A stretch of 64,000 bases of DNA from Neoscytalidium dimidiatum (taxonomy: Eukaryota; Ascomycota; Dothideomycetes; Botryosphaeriales; Botryosphaeriaceae): the NCBI GenBank assembly GCA_037367355.1, contig CM074704.1, positions 1,488,001 through 1,552,000 on the forward strand, written 5' to 3'. Shown one piece after another: positions 34,066 through 44,209 of this stretch. Positions within the stretch are counted from its first letter, which is position 1. Each line of letters starts with the position of its first letter. A program made the translations under genes and the position numbers. Under the pieces are notes generated by a model. The model did no database searches. It was not told where the DNA came from and saw only the letters and a program-made list of their open reading frames with translations.

Positions 34066-36145
34066 TCATGTGCTTGCCTCGGTGGCTGTGCCTTCTTCGA
34101 AATTCTCCTCTTCGTCAGACTCCTCAACCTGTGAGTCCGCGTCGCTGTAATCATCCACCTCTTCCTCGTCGAGGCCTGGAATGTTTTTCCATTCGTTGTA
34201 ATCTCCTTCCATCCACCGCTTACTCCTGGGGAGATTGTATGGGTCGAAAGGGAAGTAAGAGTCCAACTGGAGCGCACTTTCGCTATTCTTCGCTGTAAGA
34301 GCCGTCTCCCTCTCCTGTACGCCGTACATGATAGCGGCCGAGATGTTTCGCGAGAGTCGCAGCCGCTTGTTTGTTTCGAGCAAGGGGAAAACATAAAGGA
34401 AGCGAAGGTGGTGTGCGATGCGTGCAAATTGTGCGACGACCCCTGGAGAACAGACCTTAAGTGGGTTGAACTTGGAGTAGATATTGCGCATCATCGCTTC
34501 CTTGATGCCTGGCAGCCAGGCTAGGTCCCCCCCTTGGTAGAGGAACTCTTCGTCATCCACATGACCATCCGTCTCACTGACGATCAGGTCGCGCCAACGG
34601 AAGCAGAAAATATACAGAAGCGCTTGCGCCAAAGCGTAGTAGTTACTGTAACGCCGTAAGTCCGGTCCTTTGCAGTTGCCTTCGTAGCTTTGACGGAAGT
34701 AATCAAGGTTCTGGCCAAGAACAACGAAAATATCCCGGACAATTTCACGGGGGACGTGGGCCCCACGCGCGATGAAGCTGGCCAGATAGGCTGCCGCAGC
34801 AAGCCGCACAATCTGTGGGCGAGTCTTGTCAAGCGCCATTTCAGCGCACGCCGTGGCAAACTGTCCGATAAAGACCGGCGAGGTTTGTGCAAAGTGGAAA
34901 AGAAGAAACTGCGTGTGCCGGGAGCGATACGTAGGTAGAATAATGTTCTTGAACTGCGAGAGTAGGAAATCGAATGTCTCCTGCGCATCGACATGGGTAC
35001 CCTTGACGAATATACCATGGTAGTGATCGAAGAGGATGTCCAAAATTGCATCCATTTTGCCGACAGAATCTCTGAGTTCCCGGATGCGCTTCTGGTCGTT
35101 GTCCAACCCGTCATCAGTAGACGAGTCGTAGTCACTGTTGTCCTCCTCTTCGTCGTCATCCGCGTCCGAACCATCGTCTTGTTCATTGTCTTCCTCGAGC
35201 TTGTAAAGAGCCTGTTGTAAGACAGACTCCTCGAGTTCGTCTTCGAGATCCTCCATGTCAATCTGGATTTGGACGTCAAGCTTGACCAGCTTCTCCGTGA
35301 TCATGGAGAAAACGGTACCTCTGAGCTCTGGCGCATACGCTGTAACCTCAATGAGATCATTGAGGTAAGTAAGGTACACCTTGGCGGAGTCTTGGGTAGT
35401 GGGGAAGGTCGATGCCAAGACAGACGTGAGGACGCCACTGGCGGAGGGGATGAGTTTGAGCAGACGTTTCAAAGTCCCGTGTACTCGTTGGCGGAGCTCT
35501 GAACGTGTGATTGGCGGATCCGTCTCGTGGCGATTGTTAGGTGAGGGGACTGTGAGTTGTCAGTATTATCCCAGACGCTGCGCAATATACGGGCTATATA
35601 CCTCCATAGAAATGCTTCACAAGCGACTGGAGAACCGAACCGGTGTATCCACCATGCGCCGACATCAGGCTGGCAAGGAGAGTGACGTAAAGCCGCTTAA
35701 AAGCTTCATCTCGCGCCAGCCATTGGCAGTCGAGGATTGCGTGGACCAATCCGGAGCAATTCTTGTTCAACAGGCTCACGTTTCCGATGAGAGCAACGAC
35801 GTATTTACCCAGAAGCTTGGTTGACGGAGCAGCGCTTGCGGTCGGACGGGCCTTGAACAACGTTTTGATCTCATCGTAGGACGCGCTGTCGCCAGCGACA
35901 TGCTTGTCTATAGCGCGTCGCACTTCCTCGCGAATGAGCTCGACACCCTTCTCATTGAAGTCCTCCAATAAACGGATATCGATATTAGGATCAAATGATA
36001 CTCTCGGCCGCTTGCTCATGGTGGGGACGTGGCCTTCGTGGTCGAAGTCGGAGTCGGTGTACTTGCGCTTTAGACTGGGGCCTGAAATCGCCGCTTTGGC
36101 GGTAGAGGGCGGCAGAGCCGCGACAGGAGCGGCAAGCGAGACCAT
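34066..36145 (-). CDS. RRN3: RNA polymerase I-specific initiation factor Rrn3
   Basis: Model: complement(join(34066..35549,35602..36145)), 675 aa. Rrn3 (TIF-IA) bridges RNA polymerase I and the core factor at the rDNA promoter and links rRNA synthesis to growth. The HEAT-repeat fold is recognisable from KLLGKYVVALIGNVSLLNK, through HGGYTGSVLQSLVKHFYGG to PITRSELRQRVHGTLKRLL. Conserved blocks follow: DAILDILFDHY, RSRHTQFLLFHFAQTS, AAAYLASFIARG and QALLYIFCFRWRDL. An acidic/serine insertion (DGSDADDDEEEDNSDYDSST, about residue 300) is a usual site of phosphoregulation in the family. The C-terminus is also acidic (SDEEENFEE). The N-terminal basic KRKYTDSD and SKRPRVSF fit nuclear entry. The single 52-nt intron joins in phase. 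Length matches fungal orthologues. Confidence 0.95.
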
Positions 36146-37120
36146 GACTCACTGAGACATGCCGGACTCACTCATTAAGCGCAAAAAGTATGTCAGGGCC
36201 GAGGAATGGAAGGTAACGGTACGCGCGCGTAAAAGCGTGTGGAGGTGTCGTGTGTGCGATGCGGGCAGGATGAGAGAATTTGGCGTCCCAAACGTAAGTG
36301 CCAAGGACGCGCTAAGGCACGTGCGCTGCGCAGGGGATTTCTGCGCCAACTGGTACAGCTCGCTGGGCGGGAACATGTCTATTGCACTCGATCTGCATGG
36401 TAAGGGCTCTCTGCTGGCTGGCTGGCTCATTAAATGAATTTGACTGTTGATCGCCTTGTTGTTGACTTGGCCCATGGGCATGTCAGCAATGCGGGCAGTC
36501 TTTGGACCCTCGACGTCCTCAAACCTGGCACAACAACTGCCATGTTACTTCTCAAATAATCCAAAAAAAAAAAAAGGGAAGAAGAAGGAGGAGGAGAAGA
36601 AGAGTAAGAAGAAGTGAATGTAGCAGGGCTAGGGATCCCAAGCAAAATGCAATTCCATGCCAGAGTGAACATGTTATTAAGGACTTTGTTCACCATCACG
36701 AGCGTAGACGCGGCAACTTCGGCCAAACTTGCCCATTGAACAGATACGGAGAGCCCGTGCAGAAAAATTTACATCTTTGGCCCACATTCGAATACACAGT
36801 TCGCCGCCGACGTTTAGGGGCCCTCATTCTTTACTTCGTGTGCGGTCACTAAGTGAGCCCAGGGACGAAGTCTTCGGTCCTCCACTGCGATGCCTCTCAT
36901 CAGCCACAATTGACTCATCGCTTTTCATACGAAATATAATTCGGGTCCTGTCAAATGCAAAAAGGAGGGGAATGATCGAGTGCATTCTGCCACGCGAAAA
37001 ATTATGTTGTGAGATGAGACTTCCACCAAAACTTTGGTGAGTGTCCATATCCCCGACTGAGCAAACTCAACACCTGAAACGAACTATTCAGACAACGCCT
37101 GCACACAGCAAAAAGAGAGT
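36146..37120. other. Intergenic region upstream of RRN3
   Basis: Contains the RRN3 promoter and an A/GA-rich tract at 36563-36616 (aaaaaaaaaaaagggaagaagg). A 92-codon ORF at 36159-36437 starts with ATG and has one CRVC pair but no recognisable family. I leave it unassigned. Confidence 0.45.
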
Positions 37121-37205
37121 AGGTCCTACCCGGGATCGAACCGGGGTTGCGGGAATACTCCGAGCATATCAGAATCCCGAGTGCTAGCCACTACACTATA
37201 GAACC
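37121..37205 (-). tRNA. tRNA-Gln (anticodon CUG) with a 13-nt intron
   Basis: On the minus strand the acceptor arms GGTTCTA and TAGGACC pair over seven positions (one G-U). The T-arm is CCCCGGTTCGATCCCGGG, with T-loop TTCGATC. The anticodon stem is CGGGA/TCCCG around the loop TTCTGAT. The anticodon CTG lies at 37172..37170. A 13-nt intron (37168..37156) sits one base 3' of the anticodon, the canonical position for nuclear tRNA introns. The mature length is 72 nt before CCA addition. Internal A and B boxes (TAGTGTAGTGG and GGTTCGATCC) serve RNA polymerase III. CUG reads the CAG glutamine codon. Confidence 0.93.
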
Positions 37206-37243
37206 TGGTTTTCATATTACGGCCGGCTTGCTAGAACCTGGTT
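37199..37243. repeat. 12-bp direct repeat at the tRNA 5' end
   Basis: tagaacctggtt occurs at 37199-37210 and again at 37232-37243. The first copy covers the first seven bases of the tRNA and its 5' flank, so the second is a detached duplicate 21 bp further on. This could be a target-site duplication or a replication slip next to the tRNA. Confidence 0.6.
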
Positions 37244-39035
37244 AGGGACTTGGCTGTTAATAAATATGACCTTCATCTTGAGAACCAAGAGCCAAGCCAG
37301 CAAGCTGGATGGATGTCCTCGCTATCCGGAGTAGTGATTGCCTAAGATTGTTGCAAGTCCGGAACATCATGCACCTGTGTAGCAAAATCAACAACTCGAA
37401 TCAGCGAGAGCGGATCTATTAACAGCTGTGAAGCGGTCCATATAAGACTGAGGCACATTTAATCTATACTTAGCAACGAAATAGATACCGAGTAAAAGAC
37501 TCACGGCTGAGGAATTAGATAATTCGATGCCTTGCACTATCAGGCGCCAGCCAACCGCTTCGCTCCATCGAGTCGACTGCTATTTGTCTAGTAAATTACA
37601 ACCTTATCAGCCAATAATCGGCTTTGATAGGTGCGGTCGTGCCTATCTCTTTTCAAGAGCACTGCCAGCGGTTGACGCAGTAGGATAAGATGAGACTACT
37701 AGTCGGTAGTTGGTAGCGGCATTGAGGGGGCATTGGTTGACTGGATACCAAGTGCCACGGTTTGTAGAGGTAGGATTTGCAATGTTCTTTATCCGGTGGT
37801 GGAAGTGTTGTAGTAACGACGGAGACTGATTTAGCTCTGGCTTCGGAACCTTCACACTTCCGGGAAAATGTAAGCGATTGCAGTGTTGAAGATCGAAGGG
37901 CCGCACATAGTATTTACCAAATCAAGAGAGGCCTAAATAGGCCTAGTTCCACCCTCATGTACATAGTCTCCTACTAGTCGGCAAGCCCCTAAGAGGGTCA
38001 ATCTATCATGGTTTTCAACATGCAGTTCTCCTAGTTCTAAGGTGGAGGAAGGATTCTCAATACAGCCATGGCCTCGTGAGGGGCGGCAACAACATCAACG
38101 CTAGATTGCGTCTGAGATATTCTTTCCACTGGATACAGATGAGAGGCCTCCGAAGCTCTCTGCCGGCCCACTGCATTGCCACCCTGGAAGTATTGTGGGG
38201 CACAAATCTTCCCTGGGTGAATGCCTGTGTGAAAGAAACTTCCCGAACCACGCGAGGGCCAGCCTCATGCAGGGTGCGGTTAGACATGTCGTACAGAAGA
38301 GGGGAAAGCCTATCCAAATGAAAATGGGAGATTATAGCGACGGCCTGACTCGGATCCGCATGTCGTGGGCCTCGCAGAAAGCGCGATTCTGCAGCATTTG
38401 GCCCGATGAGCGCTACGGATGGACCCGATGGATCGAGTCGATTCGGCCAGACAAGCTGCCAAGGGGCGGTCGACCAAAGCGTTCCGCCTATGATGATCAG
38501 GGCGGGGAGACGGTCGCTACGGGTACTAAAAAGAGCTTGGACTGCACCCGCCCTTGCTGCGAATAGGCGAGCTTCGTATTGTAAGTGATGTTAGTCAGGC
38601 ACTCTGCTGTGTCAGCATTAGCCGGGATCCAATCAGCAGCATGCGGAAATAGGCCGCTTCACGCACAAGGTAAACAATCACCGCCATTGTGGGAACTGTC
38701 ATAAGCGTGATGCGCATGGCTGGCCGGCCGGACCACGGAGTGGCAGCGCGCCGAGCGATCGAGTGTTGTCGAACAGCGAGGCTGGAGTGTTGCCAGGGAT
38801 TGGTAAGAATTTGTTAAGCAGTGCGTCGGGATTGTCAATTGCCCGCAATCGATACTTACCCAATGCCTAAGGCCGACGCGCACGGATCATGATGCAAGAG
38901 CTATGTCCTCACCCATTGCGGGTTAAATAGCTCCCCTCCCCCGGCCGAAAGCGGGGCGGTGTAACGTCTTACCTGCCTCCAGTCTTCCTCTGTGATTCTC
39001 CTCTCCCACATCCATCTTCCAGGAAATCCGCAACA
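37206..39035. other. Gene-poor region next to the tRNA
   Basis: 1.8 kb without a convincing ORF. The first 800 bp are AT-richer than the flanking DNA, so a decayed mobile element is possible, but no terminal repeats or transposase remnants were found. The last 200 bp carry the promoter of the quinone reductase gene. Confidence 0.4.
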
Positions 39036-39793
39036 ATGGCTCCCAAGATCGCTATCGTCTTTGTATGTCGCTACGTCGCACCCATTTCGAGCTCTGCTCG
39101 CCTTGATTCTGATGGATCGCAAGCTGACAGTCCCTCCTCGCACTAGTATTCGATGTACGGCCACATCAAGACCCTTGCTGAGGCCGAGAAGAAGGGTATT
39201 GAGGCTGCTGGAGGTTCCGTCGACATCTTCCAGTATGATCACATGTGTCCACCCCTCTTCACGAGATCCGCAATTGATCCCTTCTTAGGATCCCTGAGAC
39301 GCTCTCCGACGAGGTCCTGGCCAAAATGCATGCGCCTCCCAAGGATACCTCCATCAAGACTCTGAGCGACCCCAAGGAGCTTGAGGCATATGATGCCTTC
39401 CTGTTCGGCATTCCCACAAGATATGGCAACTTCCCCGCTCAGTGGAAGGCTTTCTGGGACAGGACTGGCGGCCAGTGGTCGACCGGTGCTTTCTGGGGCA
39501 AGTACGCTGGTCTCTTCATCAGCACTGGCACTCTCGGAGGTGGCCAGGAGAGTACCGCCATCGCTGCCATGTCGACTCTGACCCATCACGGCTTTATCTA
39601 TGTTCCTTTGGGTTACAAGCACACTTTCGCCCTGCTGGCCGATCTCTCTGAGGTCCGCGGCGGCTCTCCTTGGGGCGCTGGTACTTTCTCCGCTGCTGAC
39701 GGGTCGCGCCAGCCCACGCAGAAGGAGCTTGAGCTCGCCCAGGCTCAAGGCAAGGTCTTCTACGAGACCGTTTCCAAGGTCAACTTCGCGTGA
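39036..39793 (+). CDS. NAD(P)H:quinone oxidoreductase, WrbA/Pst2 flavodoxin-like (Alt a 7 type)
   Basis: Model: join(39036..39062,39147..39232,39289..39793), 205 aa to the first stop. FMN-dependent two-electron reductase of quinones that protects against oxidative stress. The flavodoxin P-loop is YSMYGHIKTLAEAEKKG (about 10-26). Other FMN contacts are GIPTRYGNFPAQWKAFWDRT and STGTLGGGQESTAIAAMSTL, followed by THHGFIYVPLGY and GGSPWGAGTFSAADGSRQP. The nine-residue first exon (MAPKIAIVF) matches the family start. The stop position also matches, since WrbA-type proteins are about 200 aa and end shortly after the FYE helix. The TGA is followed by CTAG and by a long open in-frame extension, described separately. 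The gene converges on the methionine-salvage gene. Confidence 0.95.
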
Positions 39794-39964
39794 CTAGATG
39801 GCGGCAAGGCCGAGGCCACCAATGGCGCAACCAACGGCGCCAAAAGGAAAGATGATACCCCTGCTGGCACACAGCAGCAGGCCACCACGTCTCCAAATGA
39901 GCCTCAGAAGAAGGAGAAGAAGGAGGGTCCGTGCGGTCTCCCCGTGAAGTGCGAAATAATGTGA
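39791..39964 (+). other. Candidate stop-codon readthrough extension ending in a CaaX box
   Basis: After the quinone reductase TGA the same frame stays open for 56 codons and ends at a second TGA (39962-39964). The context TGA-CTA-G is the one known to favour readthrough. The extension begins LDGGKAEATNGATNGAKRK, continues as a hydrophilic Thr/Gln/Lys-rich linker (KKEKKEG) and ends CGLPVKCEIM. CEIM is a CaaX-type prenylation signal, and the second cysteine could be acylated. Codon third positions are 37/56 G or C, as in coding DNA. No splice option removes the stop while keeping this frame. Readthrough would give a 262-residue membrane-anchored isoform. Inference, but the coincidence of context, frame and terminal motif is strong. 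Confidence 0.6.
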
Positions 39965-40342
39965 ATCGGCGCGGGCAATCATGTGAGATCAGAAGGACAT
40001 GGTTGCGAAAATAGTAATATTATGTGTTCCAATTGCAAGATATCAACTCTTCGCTCTCGAGCTCTCGAAATTAGTATCAACGACTATGAACCAAAGATCG
40101 TCCGGTTGATTAAAGTGTGTTTATTAAATTGTGGCTCGGTTACTCAGATGTCATGGATGCTTGGGGATGGTATGAACGACCCGCTAAGTGTGTATGCCAA
40201 ATGTTTTCGGTAGTATACACTGGTGCCCCGCAGGCATCCCAGAAATCTGTCGAATCGTTCAGAGCCGCCACGGCTTTGCAGAGGGTCCAATGAATCCACA
40301 GGAAGATCGGGTATATGTTCGTCTAATTCATGAACTTCGGTA
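39965..40342. other. Convergent intergenic spacer
   Basis: 3' regions of the quinone reductase and the dehydratase genes; AT-rich at 40010-40140. No gene seen. Confidence 0.5.
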
Positions 40343-41166
40343 TCACTTTGTCCAGGGCAGACCCAACTTCTTCATCTCCACAGCAAGTTGGAATATATAG
40401 TCCAGACTGTTAGGACGCACGCTCTTTGTCAGCAATTCTTTCACGTAGCTAGGCGGAAGCTCATTCACGTACCTCTCACACTGGGTCTTGGCCTTGTGCA
40501 CGTTGTCCCCCCAAACATAGATGCCGTGCCTCCTCACGAGAATAGCGTAAGTGTCAGGATGTTTCTCCATGGCAGCCTCCAAAGTTCCTGCCAGGTCCTC
40601 TTCGTGAGCAGTATTTTCGATGATTGGGATGCGTAGCCGGTCGAAGTAGCCTAGATTGCCGGCTTTGCCGCGGCCCTTTGGGATTCCCTTGATCTGCTCT
40701 ATCATTTCGATCTCGAAGCATGCGTCGCTGCCGAAGTCACGCTCAACAAGCAGAGTGATGAGCACGGCCCACTGCGAGTGAGTGTGGATGCAACAGCCGG
40801 CACCGCGGTTGAAGGCGGCAAGGAACAACGGGGTGCAGGCAGAAGGCTTGAGCACCTGGGGCTTGCGCAAGTATTTGCGGGTGTTGAAATCCATCACAAA
40901 CATGTCGGTAGGCTTCATTAGCTCCTTCTGCACGCCCGAGGGCGCAATGAAGATGTGGTCATGGTGTCTAATGCTGGTGCCGCCGCCCGTGCCGGTGACC
41001 TGGTGGGTGGCAGTTAGCAGCAGCAGAGCTCGCGGGGATTGGGCACAGCGTCCAACCCTACCCAGCCTAAGGTGTAAAACTTGCGGCACAGCTCACAAAT
41101 TAGGTTGGCGGGGTGTTCGGGATCCGAGGAGTGAACCAGGGCGTCATTGCTCCCGTCGGAAGCCAT
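40343..41166 (-). CDS. MDE1: Methylthioribulose-1-phosphate dehydratase (methionine salvage)
   Basis: Model: complement(join(40343..40999,41062..41166)), 253 aa. It dehydrates 5-methylthioribulose-1-phosphate to the diketo compound, the third step in recycling methylthioadenosine to methionine; cytosolic and zinc-dependent. The class II aldolase fold is clear: [40 protein letters not shown], then the zinc ligands IHTHSQWA (His 107 and 109). These are followed by HEEDLA near the catalytic acid and RRHGIYVWG for the third histidine. The 62-nt intron falls between GW and VTGTGGG and joins in phase 0. Start chosen at MASDGSND, preceded by no closer ATG. It is divergent from the NmrA-like gene, separated by 631 bp. 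Confidence 0.95.
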
Positions 41167-41797
41167 GGTGTCGTGAAGAAGGTCTCCAAACCACCAGGGG
41201 AAGGAGAGGTGATTTGCAAAGGCCGGCGAAAGCGGGGTTGAATATTTTCAGGCGGATTATCGATAAGCGCATGGCGTCACCAGCAGTGGAGCGAGACTCT
41301 TCTACCGCCGGACGCCCTGCCCGCCACCGCGCTTGGTCACGACAGGCACCCAGAGGCTTACGGGGTATAGGAGACAGCGCAGCGGCGGGACGATACGCTC
41401 AGGCGCACGTTCCCAGCAAGCATCATCGACACGCCATGCTGACTCCGCAAGTTTGACTGGTTGACAAGTGCCTGGTGGGTGGCAGTATCTCCGCGGTAAT
41501 ATCCTGGTGCGGTTGCATTTCCGGCGACCGTCCTCCACAGAGCCACAACCGCATGGAAGCCCTTTGAGGATCATGTGCTATGCATTATTAGTTATACCTC
41601 CGGTCCTTGTTTCTGCTACCGCGTGGGCTGCGACCTGGTTTCACTCGGCCCAGTTTTAGTGCCGCTTATGAAGGCTCGATCCCTCGGAAGCCACCAGAAC
41701 AGACGCCTGTGGCCGTGCGCGCCCTCTCCTGCCTCTCCTGCCTCTTCTCTCTTCTTCCCCAGTGTGGACACTCGATCTGCTGGATACTTTCTGCTGC
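41167..41797. other. Divergent promoter region
   Basis: Between the dehydratase and NmrA-like genes, with both promoters. It has CT-rich stretches just before 41798 (ctctcctgcctctcctgcct) typical of fungal core promoters. No gene seen. Confidence 0.5.
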
Positions 41798-42748
41798 ATG
41801 CCTCCCAAGATGCCCAAGCTCGTCATCACTAGCGCCTCAGGCAAGCTGGGCGGCGCCGTGCTTCGCAACCTGCTATCCTACCAGCTGCTGCCCCCATACG
41901 AAATCGTTGTTACCACCTCCTCGTCACCGACTGACCAACGCTGGGATGTTGTCAAGGACCAGGGCGTCAGTGTACGCCAGGCCAGCTACGACGACAGGGC
42001 CTCCATGGAGGCCGCTTTCCGAGATTGCGAGCGCCTGCTGCTCGTGTCGACCCCGTGCATCAGCATGGACTTCCACGATGCTCCCTACGGCAAGGGCCGC
42101 GAAGCACACCATTTCGCTGCCATCGAGGCTGCGCGGGCCGCCGGCGTGAAGCACATCTACTACACTTCACTGGGCTTCAAGAGCGACAGCAAAGCCGGCG
42201 TCATGCGCGCCCACAATCGCACAGAGCAGTTCCTACGCATGCTTACCGATACCAGCTTCACCATCCTGCGCGAAGGCCTGTACAACGAGTCCTGGCCACT
42301 CTATCTGGGGCATGGTGACCTGTCTGGTAAGGATGAACGGGACGAGATCGTGGTTGCGGGAGATGGCAATATTAGCTGGGCCGCCATCGACGACCTTGGC
42401 CTTGCCACAGCTTCCATCCTGGTAGATCAGCCCTCCGGTTATGCGGGAATCACGCTTACGCTATCAACGACCACTAGCGTTACGCTGCAGGAGGTAGCTG
42501 CTATGGTTTCGGCAGCCAGAGGTCGGCAGGTCACGCTGAAAGTTGTCAGCCGCGATGAGCATGAAAAATACTACATCGAGCAGCGCGGAATCGACTCCGG
42601 CTACGTGCAATGGTGGGCAACCACGTACGATGCCCTCCGCGACAACGAGTGCGAGAACCAGGATCCGACGCTCGAGCGCCTGCTGGCAAAGTATGGTAGG
42701 ACGCCAAAGCCGTTGCAAGACACGATCAATGAGATGCTCCGCGGATGA
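41798..42748 (+). CDS. NmrA-like NAD(P)-binding oxidoreductase (QOR2/TMR type)
   Basis: Single exon, 316 aa. Atypical short-chain dehydrogenase with an N-terminal Rossmann motif KLVITSASGKLGGAVL (SASGKLG for nucleotide binding), then VRQASYDDRASMEAAF and RLLLVSTP. AGVKHIYYTSLGF and FTILREGLYNESWP mark the NmrA/HSCARG group, which includes NADPH-dependent quinone and azo-dye reductases as well as redox sensors without catalysis. The C-terminal substrate domain contains ISWAAIDDLGLATASIL and ends TINEMLRG. The active-site tyrosine of classical SDRs is not in its usual YxxxK form, as expected in this group. An ATG four codons downstream (MPKLV) could also start translation. No introns seen. Confidence 0.9.
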   Translation: MPPKMPKLVITSASGKLGGAVLRNLLSYQLLPPYEIVVTTSSSPTDQRWDVVKDQGVSVRQASYDDRASMEAAFRDCERLLLVSTPCISMDFHDAPYGKGREAHHFAAIEAARAAGVKHIYYTSLGFKSDSKAGVMRAHNRTEQFLRMLTDTSFTILREGLYNESWPLYLGHGDLSGKDERDEIVVAGDGNISWAAIDDLGLATASILVDQPSGYAGITLTLSTTTSVTLQEVAAMVSAARGRQVTLKVVSRDEHEKYYIEQRGIDSGYVQWWATTYDALRDNECENQDPTLERLLAKYGRTPKPLQDTINEMLRG

Positions 42749-44209
42749 GTACATCAGATTGCTTTTTGTCCTATCAAGATCTGTCAAATGCACCCGAGCA
42801 CCGAGGTAGTACTCTCAAAGCTCGTAAACTTACAAATTTTTCATGCAGTCTTCTTCCGCGCCTCTCAAACAAGAACGTTGTTTTCAAATACTCCTATGTT
42901 TTCTTGGTGTTTTTTTTATTTTTCAATCTTTCATGTGACGCTCCTTACGCTTTTTATTCTAACTTCACATGCAAGATAGGATGTTGGCCATGTCGGAAGA
43001 GACTTGGATTGTGTGAAAGAACTTCCACTCCATCAACATATGCTGAAATTAGTCCGGCCCCTGAGCGAGGATGGAAAATGACGAAAGCAACAAGCTCGAT
43101 CACAGCAACCACACCATACCCGCGGGAAAACCCTCGTCATGTACGACAGACGCCCAGACCACGTCTTCTGGACGCCATCGATTGGTGGACATCCGGTATA
43201 CCCTTCACGCTAATGCACTTCTACTCGATGTCGCTCACTCATTACGCCACGTCCTCCTAGCCGCAAATGTAAGTATTGAGCTCGTGTTCGGCGGAGAAGC
43301 CAGCCTAGAAAACGTCGAGAGCGAGAGCGCCCTTTCATCTTCGCATTGTGTCTGAGCACAACATCAACAAAATTTACCGAGAAGTGATCGTGCGTGTAAG
43401 GGACATCGGCGGAACGCATAGGACAGCATGACAGGCAGCTACGTTGAGTAACCTTGTCATTCCGCCCGCCCCCAGGCAGTCATACCGAAACAGTCCCTTA
43501 ACCCAATGTCTCGGGAAGTGTGGTCGCAAATCACGACACCATCACGTCGCTGGTGCGCTAGGACGCGGTAAGTGGGAACCGGGACATCGGCAATCCGGCT
43601 CGGCTCCGTCCCGGACGGCAAGAACTGACGAGCACTGATTCGGAGGCTCGCGAACTGCGAATATGCTGAGCTAGCCCTTGACATGTCCTGCTTTAAAGCG
43701 GTATGTGAATAGAGGATGAAGGCTTCGAGGATTGGAATTAAGCATTCTGGCATCTGCAAGCACACAAAATTACTCCTTCTGTCCTGGCAGCACCACACCA
43801 ACACGCGTGGAAACCAGGCATAACACATTCGGAGAATTGGTTCATCGATTTGATCTAGCCTTTTCTCCAGCTCGCAACCCAAACCCCGCATCGCTTGCTT
43901 CACGCCGCTCTGCTCTTCCACTAGACTCGTGGAATCAACTCTCTGTCCGTCCTGTCTGCCATCCATCGCTGCCGTTCACGCCGTTGATTTCTTATGTACA
44001 AATCCAACCGGAAGAAGAAAAATCCCATGATTTACCCCAAGCTGCAGATAGGTGGCGGCAACTGGTAGAGGGGGTTCAAAAGCAGAAGTGGGCAGAAAAA
44101 TGAAAGCAAAGCTGAAAAAAAAAAATAAAGGTTTCCCTCGAGGCAATAGTGACTGACGCGCTTTTTGTGATCGGGTCGTCATGATCGGTCGGTCTCCTAG
44201 GTCATGGTC
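42749..44209. other. Intergenic region, no gene seen
   Basis: 1.46 kb between converging genes. Frames at 42745-43260 (+) and 43457-43966 (-) have no motif and poor codon regularity. T-rich tracts at 42905-42925 and an A-run at 44115 are likely 3'-end signals. Confidence 0.45.

Noticed and set aside
36159..36437. 92-codon ATG-started ORF with a CRVC pair
   Set aside because: Only weak hints of a zinc motif and no recognisable relative; lies in the RRN3 promoter.
39748..39798. Alternative splicing to bypass the quinone reductase stop
   Set aside because: The GT/AG pairs available around the TGA give either an intron below 20 nt or a frame that does not match the CaaX-ending extension.
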